Source of the DNA: Lewinellaceae bacterium
GTDB taxonomy: Bacteria > Bacteroidota > Bacteroidia > Chitinophagales > Saprospiraceae
Assembly: GCA_020636105.1 (NCBI GenBank)
Contig: JACJYL010000001.1
Location: 620,001 to 684,000 of the forward strand
Direction: 5' to 3'
Length of the DNA: 64,000 nucleotides
Below are positions 45,122-53,493 of the stretch, one piece after another; the stretch's first letter is position 1; each line of letters opens with the position of its first letter. The notes beneath the pieces were generated by a model. The model had not been told where the DNA came from and ran no database searches. It saw only the letters and a list, made by a program, of their open reading frames with translations. A program made the position numbers and the translations under genes.

Positions 45122-46441
45122 ATGAATTGCTTTTTACTTAAAATATCAACCTCCATCCCCGCCCGGATCGTAATCCTGCTGCTCCTTTTTTCGTCTTGCA
45201 AAAAGACTGAAATTAAAAATAATGGGCTGATTTTCTGGTGTGCCACCAATAACACTGAAATACAATTTGCGACCCAATTTACCGAACAATGGAACCAAAA
45301 CCACCCGGAACTTCCCGTCCGAACGCAACCTGTTCCCGAAGGCCAATCCAGCGAAGAAGTGATCCTGGCAGCCGTGGTGGGGAAAACGACTCCTGACATT
45401 TATGCCAATATGTGGCAGGGAAGCGTGGAAATGTATGCCAACGCAGGAGTGTTGATTCCATTGGATACCCTGGACGGATTTACAGACTTTATCAGAGAAC
45501 GGTGCGGGCAGGAAACGCTGGAAGAAATTACCTCATCAGACGGACACATTTACCAGGTTCCCTGGAAAATAAATCCGATCATGACGATTTATAATAAAAC
45601 TTTGCCTGATAAATTAGGCACCTCCCAATTACCCGACACTTATTCGGCCTATCTTCAAGCGGGAGCCCGGGTCAAAAAAGATGTGGATCAGGATGGCTAT
45701 ACGGATCAGTGGATCGGGTATACGGAGGTCAAAGCGATATGGTATCAGCGGTTTTTTAATTTTTACCCTTTATATCTCGCAGCCTCAAATGGAGGGGCTT
45801 TGGTGAGGAATAATAAAGCTGCTTTTAATAATGAATACGCTATAGGGGTATTTCGTTTTTTGCAGGAATTGTACAACAAAGAATATTTTTCAAGAGAAAG
45901 ATTATCTGCTGGTCAAGATCAGTTTATTTCCGAGAATATATTGACAAAATGGACCGGACCCTGGGAAATCTCCTACCTTGAAAAATTCAAGAAAAGAACA
46001 GATTTTGATTTTGATTTTTATCCTATGCAGGTTCCGGACGATCATACCGGACCGATTTACACCTATGCAGATCCCAAAAATATAGTTGTATTCAATACTT
46101 GTCAGCAACCCGAAGCGGCCTGGCAATTCATAAAAACCCTTATAAACAGGGAAGGCGACAAAACATTCCTGGAAATATCCGGGCAGTTGCCCCGGAGGAA
46201 AAACCTGGAGCGCGATACGCTTTTTTCAGCCTATTTCGCTCAAAATCCAAAGGCCCTGACTTTTGCTGTTCAAGCCAATCATGTCAAAGGAGTGGACAAT
46301 TGTGAAGTTATTGTGGAAGTTTTTGACATCATCTCCCAGGAATATGAAGCTTGTGTCATTTACAATAAAAAAACACCGGAAAAGGCCATTGAAGATGCTG
46401 CCAGAGCGGTAAATGTTCTGTTGGGAAATAATATTTTATGA
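45122..46441 (+). CDS. ABC sugar-importer solute-binding lipoprotein (family 1)
   Basis: A 439-residue extracytoplasmic binding protein of the MalE/UgpB type, anchored as a lipoprotein (LLLLFSSC). Typical elements are NGLIFWCATNN at the mature N-terminus, TPDIYANMWQGSVEMYANAGVLIPLD, QVPWKINPIMTIYNK and WTGPWEISYLEKF. It delivers an oligosaccharide to the two permeases downstream. ATG 45122 is used; an in-frame TTG at 45104 is an alternative. There is no strong ribosome site for either. Its TGA overlaps the ATG of the next gene (ATGA), indicating translational coupling. Confidence 0.9.
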   Translation: MNCFLLKISTSIPARIVILLLLFSSCKKTEIKNNGLIFWCATNNTEIQFATQFTEQWNQNHPELPVRTQPVPEGQSSEEVILAAVVGKTTPDIYANMWQGSVEMYANAGVLIPLDTLDGFTDFIRERCGQETLEEITSSDGHIYQVPWKINPIMTIYNKTLPDKLGTSQLPDTYSAYLQAGARVKKDVDQDGYTDQWIGYTEVKAIWYQRFFNFYPLYLAASNGGALVRNNKAAFNNEYAIGVFRFLQELYNKEYFSRERLSAGQDQFISENILTKWTGPWEISYLEKFKKRTDFDFDFYPMQVPDDHTGPIYTYADPKNIVVFNTCQQPEAAWQFIKTLINREGDKTFLEISGQLPRRKNLERDTLFSAYFAQNPKALTFAVQANHVKGVDNCEVIVEVFDIISQEYEACVIYNKKTPEKAIEDAARAVNVLLGNNIL

Positions 46442-47553
46442 ATAAATTAGCCATCATAGGAGCAGGTAATTTTTCAACTTTTGCTTTACCGCAAATGATG
46501 AAAAACAAGAACGTCCAATTCGTTGGCATTTTAGACACTGATGTGTTGAAAGCCAGGCAGTTCCAATCGAAATTCGGGGGAATTGTTTTTGATGACCTTG
46601 ATCAGTTAATTGCCAATACTGACATAAATTTAGTATACATTGCTACCCCACCCTGGCACCATTTCATTTCCGCGAAGCAATGTTTACTGGCCGGAAAAAA
46701 TGTTATTTGTGAGAAACCGGCAGCATTGAAAACAGAGGAAGTAGAACAATTGATACAAATTGCCCGGGAAAATAAAAGCTTGTACGTGGTAAACCTCATG
46801 CAGCGCTACAATCCCATTTATCAAATAGTGCAGACAATTATTAATCAAAATATTTTCGGTACTTTTTTACACGGCTTTTTTGAAAATTATGCCACAGATG
46901 AGTTTTCCGGACCCGCACATTGGTTTTGGGAAGAAAGCAAAAGCGGAGGTATTTTCATCGAACATGCCGTGCATTTTTTTGATATGTTCGAAGGATGGTT
47001 TGGCCAGGGCACTCTTTTAACATCTCTGGAAATAAAAAGGAAAAACTCCCCCATCGAACATTTGGCTGCCGACAGGGTCCAGGCGGTGGTTCAATACGGC
47101 CAGGGGGTGGTGAATTTTTATCATGCATTCGATCAGCCCAAAAGAATGGACCGACAGGAAATTCGATTGGTTTTTGAAAAAGGAAGTCTCAGTTTATACG
47201 AATGGGTTCCTACAAAATTTAAGATAGAGGCTTTGGTTACAAAAAAAGATTTAGCAACCTTAAAATCGCTGGCTTCTCCCCTTGACATTAACATTCTTGA
47301 AGAGTATGAAGGTGATCAAAAAATATCCAGGGGCAGGTTTAAAACTATCGAATCAGATTATAAAGTGGAATTAACCTATAATGGGGCTTCAAAAACAACC
47401 ATTTACCAAAGTTTGATTGCTTCTATGATTGATGATCAGCTTAAATGGATCAAGGACAAAACTCATGACAGGGTTATTACGGAACAAAATGCCTTGAATT
47501 CACTGCAAATTGCGGTTGAGGCCCACGAAAAGGCTAAAAGTATAATATTATGA
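46438..47553 (+). CDS. Gfo/Idh/MocA-family NAD(P)-dependent sugar oxidoreductase
   Basis: A 371-residue cytoplasmic oxidoreductase. The Rossmann start LAIIGAGNFSTFALPQM, the YIATPPWHHFISAKQCLLAG segment and the family motif VICEKPAALKTEEV are clear. The second domain contains GGIFIEHAVHFFDMFEGWFG, where the His pair corresponds to the usual catalytic and substrate region. Members oxidise or epimerise sugars and inositols, sometimes through 3-keto intermediates. Its coupling to the binding-protein gene (4-bp overlap) and position before the permeases imply that it acts on the imported sugar. Confidence 0.9.
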   Translation: MNKLAIIGAGNFSTFALPQMMKNKNVQFVGILDTDVLKARQFQSKFGGIVFDDLDQLIANTDINLVYIATPPWHHFISAKQCLLAGKNVICEKPAALKTEEVEQLIQIARENKSLYVVNLMQRYNPIYQIVQTIINQNIFGTFLHGFFENYATDEFSGPAHWFWEESKSGGIFIEHAVHFFDMFEGWFGQGTLLTSLEIKRKNSPIEHLAADRVQAVVQYGQGVVNFYHAFDQPKRMDRQEIRLVFEKGSLSLYEWVPTKFKIEALVTKKDLATLKSLASPLDINILEEYEGDQKISRGRFKTIESDYKVELTYNGASKTTIYQSLIASMIDDQLKWIKDKTHDRVITEQNALNSLQIAVEAHEKAKSIIL

Positions 47554-47596
47554 CCGTAAGCCCATTATTATTGCCCACAACAGGATATCAATAAGT

Positions 47597-48454
47597 ATGA
47601 AAAAAAATAAATGGTTACCGTATTTATTCGTAATGCCTTATCTGTTACACTTTTTGGTGTTTGTGGCATTTCCTGTTATCTTTTCATTGTTTTTAACCTT
47701 CCACAAATGGAACATCATTTCCCCGGTTGAATACACCGGGTTGGCCAATTATTCGAGAATGTTTCACGACCGTATGTTCTGGAAAGCCATTGTAAACACC
47801 CTGAAATTTTTGATCATTCACATTCCGTTACAATTGGTCTTTTCGCTGGCCCTGGCCGAGTTTTTAAACCAGAAGATAAAACTAAAAGGATTTTACCGGG
47901 CCGCCTTTTTTCTGCCGGTCATTGTTTCCGGAGTGGTAGTCACGATCCTTTGGCAACAACTTTTTGGCTTTGACACCGGCTTGATCAACAGGTTGCTGGT
48001 CGATTTGGGGTTTCATAAAGTTGGCTGGCTCATTGACCCGAACATCGCCATGGGTTCCATTGCCATTATGGCCACCTGGAAAAATGTCGGGCTCTACGTT
48101 ATCTTATTTCTGGCAGGGCTACAAACTGTTCCCCGTGCTTATTATGAAGCGGCGGAAATCGAAGGGGCTACTCATTGGCAGCAATTCAGAAGCATTACCT
48201 TGCCGTTGATCAATCCCACTATTTTTATGGTCGTCATTTTGTCCACCATCGGCGGTTTTTCTCTTTTCATCGAGCCGTATATTATGACCGGAGGTGGCCC
48301 GCTGAACAGCACCCTGTCTTCCGTATTGTATATTTACAAACAGGCCTTCCAATATTATCACATGGGTTACTCGGCCACCCTTGGCTTTTTCTTTGCCCTG
48401 CTGATTTTATCGGTTGTCATTATCCAGAAAAGGTACATAGAAACGAAAGATTGA
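47597..48454 (+). CDS. ABC sugar-importer permease, MalF/UgpA type
   Basis: A 285-residue inner-membrane permease of the CUT1 family with six predicted transmembrane helices. The EAA loop that contacts the ATPase reads YYEAAEIEGATHWQQFRSIT. The N-terminal WLPYLFVMPYLLHFLVFVAF is typical of MalF-like subunits. The next permease starts 1 bp after its stop, so the two are translationally coupled and presumably form a heterodimer. Confidence 0.94.
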   Translation: MKKNKWLPYLFVMPYLLHFLVFVAFPVIFSLFLTFHKWNIISPVEYTGLANYSRMFHDRMFWKAIVNTLKFLIIHIPLQLVFSLALAEFLNQKIKLKGFYRAAFFLPVIVSGVVVTILWQQLFGFDTGLINRLLVDLGFHKVGWLIDPNIAMGSIAIMATWKNVGLYVILFLAGLQTVPRAYYEAAEIEGATHWQQFRSITLPLINPTIFMVVILSTIGGFSLFIEPYIMTGGGPLNSTLSSVLYIYKQAFQYYHMGYSATLGFFFALLILSVVIIQKRYIETKD

Positions 48455-48455
48455 T

Positions 48456-49265
48456 ATGAAAAAAATATTCCTATACCTATGTTTAAGTATCGCGGCCATC
48501 ACCTTTTTGTATCCGTTTTACTGGATGATCGTGGCGTCGCTTTCTCCGGAATCCGAGATAGGAGGATTAACCTTTTTGCCTTCTTCCTTTACCTTTGACA
48601 GTTACATTCAAATGTTCGCCAAAATACCTATTGGCAGGGCGCTCGCCAATAGTATTTTCGTGGCAACGATGACAACAGGGGGCGTCATATTTTTTAGTTC
48701 AATGGTTGGGTATGCTTTGTCCCGAATGGAATTTAAAGGCAAAAACCTCATTTTTTACGTCATCATTTTTACGATGACGCTGCCCTTTCAAATTACCCTG
48801 ATCCCGAATTATATCACCATGGTCAAACTCAACCTGGTGGATACTTACGCAGCCCTCATCATTCCCTTCCTGCTCAATTCTTTTGCCATTCTTCTGTTTC
48901 GGCAGGCTTTTATGTCCATTCCGCAGGCCCTGATTGATGCTGCCCGGGTAGATGGCTGTTCTGAATTTAGGATAGTGTACCAGGTCTTGTTCCCCAATAT
49001 TATTCCAACGGTCGTGATTGTGGGTATTTTGACTTTTATGAGTTCCTGGAATGAGGTATTGTGGGCTCTAATCGTGATAAGAGAAGAGAATTTGATGACG
49101 CTTCCTCAAATGGTTACCTTATTTTCCGTAGGGGGCAGGGCAGAAAGTCAACTCGGCGTAAAACTGGCTTCCGCCGTATTTCTGGCTTTACCGATCATGA
49201 TAGCATATTCCTTTTTCCAGAAATACTTCATACAGAGTATGGCCAGCTCGGGGTTGAAAGATTAA
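48456..49265 (+). CDS. ABC sugar-importer permease, MalG/UgpE type
   Basis: A 269-residue CUT1 permease with six transmembrane helices. It begins with the usual ITFLYPFYWMIVASLSPESE and carries the EAA-type loop LIDAARVDGCSEFRIVYQVLFP, followed by the final helices ending MASSGLKD, close to the typical MASGGLKG-type ending of this subunit. It is the second permease of the importer, paired with the MalF-like subunit immediately upstream. Confidence 0.94.
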   Translation: MKKIFLYLCLSIAAITFLYPFYWMIVASLSPESEIGGLTFLPSSFTFDSYIQMFAKIPIGRALANSIFVATMTTGGVIFFSSMVGYALSRMEFKGKNLIFYVIIFTMTLPFQITLIPNYITMVKLNLVDTYAALIIPFLLNSFAILLFRQAFMSIPQALIDAARVDGCSEFRIVYQVLFPNIIPTVVIVGILTFMSSWNEVLWALIVIREENLMTLPQMVTLFSVGGRAESQLGVKLASAVFLALPIMIAYSFFQKYFIQSMASSGLKD

Positions 49266-49316
49266 TGCCGAAAAAACGCAGTTGAAATTGATACTCAAAC
49301 TCTTAAAATTTAAAGC

Positions 49317-50747
49317 ATGCAAATAAATCGATCCGATATCCGAATCAAGGCTGATGTAAAAAAGGTGATTGTAAACTATTTGGATTTAGGGCTTCCGGGA
49401 CAATCTAAAAGAGTTGGCTTGATGGTGAACCGTGTCCTTGCACTGCCGGAAGAAGAGGTTTCCAGATTATACGAAGAAGTTTTAAGAGAATTCAGGAACC
49501 GGCATTTGGACTTAACCTGGTTTTTCAATGCTCATTATCAAAAAATCAGTGAGGTGATTCCGAAAGATTATGAGATGACAGAAACCCGTAAATTGTTATT
49601 GGGTGCTTTTTTTACCAAAGAGTATTCCATCCAATCAGCGGCCCTGTTCAATCCATCCATCGTGGCGCATCCGGATCAAAGTGGTTTGGCAGCTGGTGAA
49701 ATTAGGTTTATTATAAGTTTAAGAGCCGTTGGAGAAGGACACATTTCTTCCATAGAATTCAGAAGCGGGACTTTGGATAGCAAAGGAAATATAAAACTCG
49801 ACGAAAATTCCGGCTTTGCGACGACCGCCATGCAGGATCCCACCAAATCCTTTGATGCGGCGAAACTCAAAAATAGAACAAAAATTTTGCCGGGTTTTGA
49901 TCCTTCCATTTTCGATGAACTTGGGCCTGTTTTTACAAAAAAAGATTACCTAAATGCTTCCGTTCAAACCTTCAAACAGTACGATGAAATATCACGTGAA
50001 GTGTTGGACAAAATACTGGACTCCAATTATGATGTAGTGGCCCAGGATGGCTCACAACTTTCAGAACGGGTGGTTTTCCCAAGTGCAAAACAGGAATCGA
50101 GGGGTATGGAGGACGTTCGTTTTGTCGAATTTTCAGAAAATGGGAAATCTACTTATATCGGAACCTTTACGGCCTATGACGGGCATCATATTTCTCCTCA
50201 ACTTATCATTACGAAAGATTTTGTCAAGTTCAAAATAAGAACCATGTACGGTGCGGCGGTCAATGATAAAGGCTTTGCCCTTTTTCCTGAAAAGATCAAT
50301 GGCCGGTTTGTGATGCTCGGAAGACAAGGCGGTGAGGAAATCACCATAATGTATTCGGATGACTTATTTATCTGGGAAGATTTCAAAACGCTTTTGAAAC
50401 CGGAATTCAGCTGGGGTCTGCTGCAATTGGGAAATTGCGGGTCACCCATAAAAACAGAGGAAGGCTGGCTGGTCATCACACATGCCGTTGGCGCCCTTCG
50501 GAAATATGTGATCAGTGCCATTTTGCTGGATTTGAAGGACCCTTCCAAAGTGATTCGGAAACTGGACATCCCCCTGATTTCCCCCAATGAAGAAGAACGG
50601 GAAGGTTATGTGCCGAATGTGGTCTATTCCTGTGGTGCCATGAAGCACGAAAATTTACTCGTGATTCCCTATGCCATGTCCGATTCGGCTTCGACATTTG
50701 CTACCCTAGACCTACGGAGTTTATTGAACAAAATGAAACAATGTTAA
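49317..50747 (+). CDS. GH130 family enzyme, long form with N-terminal helical extension
   Basis: A 476-residue GH130-type propeller enzyme with no signal peptide. The first ~95 residues are a helical extension (LALPEEEVSRLYEEVLREF) absent from the short GH130 at 44047. The propeller starts around AALFNPSIVAHPD. The predicted general acid is Asp266 in SRGMEDVRFVEF, and late-blade motifs are GNCGSPIKTEEGWLVITHAVG and SAILLDLKDPSKV. Sequence similarity to the first GH130 is low outside these motifs, so the two probably act on different linkages or chain lengths. It lies 51 bp after the permease gene. The specificity is unassigned. Confidence 0.87.
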   Translation: MQINRSDIRIKADVKKVIVNYLDLGLPGQSKRVGLMVNRVLALPEEEVSRLYEEVLREFRNRHLDLTWFFNAHYQKISEVIPKDYEMTETRKLLLGAFFTKEYSIQSAALFNPSIVAHPDQSGLAAGEIRFIISLRAVGEGHISSIEFRSGTLDSKGNIKLDENSGFATTAMQDPTKSFDAAKLKNRTKILPGFDPSIFDELGPVFTKKDYLNASVQTFKQYDEISREVLDKILDSNYDVVAQDGSQLSERVVFPSAKQESRGMEDVRFVEFSENGKSTYIGTFTAYDGHHISPQLIITKDFVKFKIRTMYGAAVNDKGFALFPEKINGRFVMLGRQGGEEITIMYSDDLFIWEDFKTLLKPEFSWGLLQLGNCGSPIKTEEGWLVITHAVGALRKYVISAILLDLKDPSKVIRKLDIPLISPNEEEREGYVPNVVYSCGAMKHENLLVIPYAMSDSASTFATLDLRSLLNKMKQC

Positions 50748-50758
50748 ATAAAATTTCT

Positions 50759-50938
50759 CTACCGTACACTTTTGCGGGAAGTCCTGAAAATGCATGGTTG
50801 GTCCTCGCAGAAAACGCAGATAAACGCAGATGGAATATAATGACATTCCGTACTTTAGTCGGAAAAACAAGGCAAAATTTTCGAAAATGATCAGCGAAAA
50901 TCAGCGGAATCAGCGTGACACAAAAAAGTGTACGGTAG
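50759..50938. mobile_element. 180-bp MITE-like element with 15-bp terminal inverted repeats
   Basis: Perfect terminal inverted repeats CTACCGTACACTTTT (50759-50773) and AAAAGTGTACGGTAG (50924-50938) bound a 180-bp non-coding segment. Inside, CGCAGATAAACGCAGAT and the oppositely oriented ATCAGCGAAAATCAGCG can form a long imperfect hairpin. It fills most of the gap between the long GH130 gene and the toroid lipoprotein gene. No transposase and no clear target-site duplication are visible. Confidence 0.6.
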
Positions 50939-50974
50939 CGAAAATAAAACTTACTCAAACAACTAATCAAAAGA

Positions 50975-52234
50975 ATGAATAATATTTTAAATATCATTAT
51001 TTTAATTACAATAAGCACTTTTCTCGCTTGCAACACTCCCCACCCTACAGTTCAAAAAGCTGGAGACCCGGAACTAATGCAAGTAAACCTAAAGCATTTT
51101 GAGCACCTCTACAAGGAAATAAGCATTAATGGAGACCGTATGGCCATTGTACACATTTACAGTGAATACCCAGACTATTCCTATGCCATTGAACCCTCAG
51201 AAGGGTTTACCTGTGTGGATGATGTGGCTCGTGCAATCGTCATGTTATCCGAATACTATAAAACAGGCGTACAAAAAAAAGAGACGCTGAGAACAATAGA
51301 AATGCTGACTAAATTTGTATTGCACATGCAAAACAACAATGGGTATTTCAATAATTTCCTTTGGCACGACCTAAGCATCAATACCACTTATCAAACCACC
51401 GTAGCAGAATTAAACTGGTGGTCCCTTCGTGCTTTCTGGGCGCTGGAAACCGCCTATCCTCTGGTGAGTAAAAATACTGAATTGCAACATGAAATCGATA
51501 TTGCAGTATCAAAACTGGTGGCGAATATCCAAAGGGACTTAACGATAGAAGAATCCGTCTTTGACACCATAAATACCCTGGTGGTTCCGGCATGGCTTCC
51601 GCAAAAATATGCTGCAGATCAAACGGCTGTTTTGATCCTGGGGCTACTCCCCTACTTCGCCCGCACAAATGACGCTGAAGCTAAAGTTTTGATCGATAAA
51701 TTAGCCCGTGGCATAATGCAAATGCAAAAAGGAGACAAGACCCATTACCCATTCGGCGCCTTTCTCAGTTGGGGAAATTTATGGCACGCCTGGGGCAATA
51801 GTCAGGCTTATGCCTTGCTGAGGGCAGGCCAACAACTGAATAATGAGGCCTACATAAAAAGTGCACTCCGGGAAGTGGACCATTTTTACCCCTTTTTATT
51901 GAAAAGTGGCTTTGCCGAAGCATTTTGGGTGGAACAGGAAGAAGATCATTTTGTCGAAACAAAAAGAAATGATTTCCCCCAAATTGCCTATGGAGTACGT
52001 CCCATGGTCTGGGCCACAATGGAAGCTTACCATATTACCGGGAAACAGGAATATTTAGATTTGGCCAAGGATCTAAAATCCTGGTTTAAGGGGAATAATA
52101 TTGCCCAAACGACCATGTATGATGCAAAAACAGGGCGGGGTTACGATGGTATTATTTCGGACACTACTATTAATCGAAATTCAGGGGCTGAGTCCACAAT
52201 TGAATCGTTGATGACCCTGCTCAAAACAAATTAA
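50975..52234 (+). CDS. Alpha/alpha-toroid lipoprotein, function unknown
   Basis: A 419-residue lipoprotein (lipobox FLAC, Cys19) made of repeated helical hairpins as in (alpha/alpha) toroids of glycosidases and lyases. A conspicuous motif is EPSEGFTCVDDVARAIVML (acidic pair at 82-83). Related DDxARA motifs occur, as far as I recall, in helical domains attached to glycosyltransferases. Other conserved-looking aromatic and acidic positions are NTTYQTTVAELNWWSLRAFWAL, FLSWGNLWHAWGNSQAYAL and RGYDGIISD. It could be a periplasmic glycosidase or lyase making the imported sugar. It lies between the long GH130 and the ABC ATPase. Confidence 0.65.
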   Translation: MNNILNIIILITISTFLACNTPHPTVQKAGDPELMQVNLKHFEHLYKEISINGDRMAIVHIYSEYPDYSYAIEPSEGFTCVDDVARAIVMLSEYYKTGVQKKETLRTIEMLTKFVLHMQNNNGYFNNFLWHDLSINTTYQTTVAELNWWSLRAFWALETAYPLVSKNTELQHEIDIAVSKLVANIQRDLTIEESVFDTINTLVVPAWLPQKYAADQTAVLILGLLPYFARTNDAEAKVLIDKLARGIMQMQKGDKTHYPFGAFLSWGNLWHAWGNSQAYALLRAGQQLNNEAYIKSALREVDHFYPFLLKSGFAEAFWVEQEEDHFVETKRNDFPQIAYGVRPMVWATMEAYHITGKQEYLDLAKDLKSWFKGNNIAQTTMYDAKTGRGYDGIISDTTINRNSGAESTIESLMTLLKTN

Positions 52235-52261
52235 AAGACTTCTCACTTAATACAATACACC

Positions 52262-53359
52262 ATGGCTGAAGTACAATTAGTGAATATTGGAAAAACCTAT
52301 AAGGAAGGAACACTGGCGGTTAAAGACATCAGCTGTACCATCAAAGACAAAGAATTTGTTGTTTTGGTGGGCCCATCCGGCTGTGGTAAAACAACCGTGT
52401 TAAGAATGATCGCCGGGTTGGAAGACATCACAAAAGGGGAATTATTTATCGGAAAAGATAAAGTCAATGACCTGGAACCCAGCAAAAGGGAAATTTCCAT
52501 GGTTTTCCAAAACTATGCCTTGTATCCGCATATGACGGCTTATGGCAACATGTCTTTTGGGTTGAAAATAAAAAAAGTCCCCAAACAGGAAATTCACGAA
52601 AGGGTAATGAGGGCTGCCAAAATCTTAAACATCGAAGATATTCTGGATAAAAAACCGGGAAAAATGTCAGGAGGCCAACGGCAGCGTATTGCCATCGGCC
52701 GGGCGATTGTCCGACATCCAAAGGTATTCCTGTTTGATGAACCCCTGAGTAACCTGGATGCCAAATTGCGCGGACAAATGCGCATTGAGTTGGCCAAATT
52801 GCACAAAAAACTGGATGCTACCATCATTTACGTTACGCATGACCAGGTAGAAGCCATGACTCTGGGAGACCGGATCGTGATCATGAACAAGGGCGAAATC
52901 ATGCAAATGGCTACCCCGATGGAGTTGTTTAAAAATCCTGCCAATAAATTTGTGGCTGAATTCATTGGCACCCCAAAAATGAATTTTCTCACCGGCACTC
53001 TCTTCCAAACAAACCAAAAAATAGTGCTCAAAAGTGATTTTTTTGAGTTCGATCTTTCAGGGCTCTCCCTGAAAGATATTAAAAATCACATAGGCAAGGA
53101 AGTAGACCTGGGCATCAGGTCAGAAGATATACATGCCGATGCAACAGGGTTAAAACAATTCGCCCGGATCAGCACCCATATTATTGCCAGTGAGTTATTG
53201 GGCAATGAAAAACTCATTTATTCAGAATTTGGCGGCAAGGATATGGTTTCGAAATTCCGGTCAGAATACGCCATAGAGATCAATACCACCGTAGATCTAT
53301 ACGTCAACCTGGAAAAGGCCTATTTTTTTGATGGAGCTACCGGCCAATCTATAAAATAA
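52262..53359 (+). CDS. ABC sugar-importer ATPase, MalK/UgpC/MsmX type
   Basis: A 365-residue ATPase with Walker A GPSGCGKTT, Q-loop MVFQNYALYPHM, signature MSGGQRQRIAIGRAI, Walker B VFLFDEPLSNLDAK and H-loop VTHDQVEAMTL. C-terminal OB/TOBE regulatory domains follow from about residue 240 (FIGTPKMNFLTG). It powers the two permeases upstream and completes the importer. It starts 27 bp after the toroid lipoprotein stop and is the last gene of the run. Confidence 0.95.
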   Translation: MAEVQLVNIGKTYKEGTLAVKDISCTIKDKEFVVLVGPSGCGKTTVLRMIAGLEDITKGELFIGKDKVNDLEPSKREISMVFQNYALYPHMTAYGNMSFGLKIKKVPKQEIHERVMRAAKILNIEDILDKKPGKMSGGQRQRIAIGRAIVRHPKVFLFDEPLSNLDAKLRGQMRIELAKLHKKLDATIIYVTHDQVEAMTLGDRIVIMNKGEIMQMATPMELFKNPANKFVAEFIGTPKMNFLTGTLFQTNQKIVLKSDFFEFDLSGLSLKDIKNHIGKEVDLGIRSEDIHADATGLKQFARISTHIIASELLGNEKLIYSEFGGKDMVSKFRSEYAIEINTTVDLYVNLEKAYFFDGATGQSIK

Positions 53360-53401
53360 AAAAAAACGCACAGGAAGTTTTTTAGAACCTGTCTAATTTA
53401 A

Positions 53402-53459
53402 TAGCTTTGCACTTTTATTCATGTTTTCAGTTTTTATTCAGATTCTTCGCATAGCTTTG
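53402..53459 (+). promoter_or_regulatory. Two TAGCTTTG boxes upstream of the arginine-decarboxylase-type gene
   Basis: ATAGCTTTGC occurs twice, 50 bp apart; its core TAGCTTTG (53402-53409 and 53452-53459) fits the Bacteroidota -7 consensus TAnnTTTG. The second lies 34 bp before the start codon. Clear -33 TTTG partners are lacking. Confidence 0.45.
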
Positions 53460-53493
53460 CGCCCTTCTTTCATTTTACACCACAGTTTCCGAG

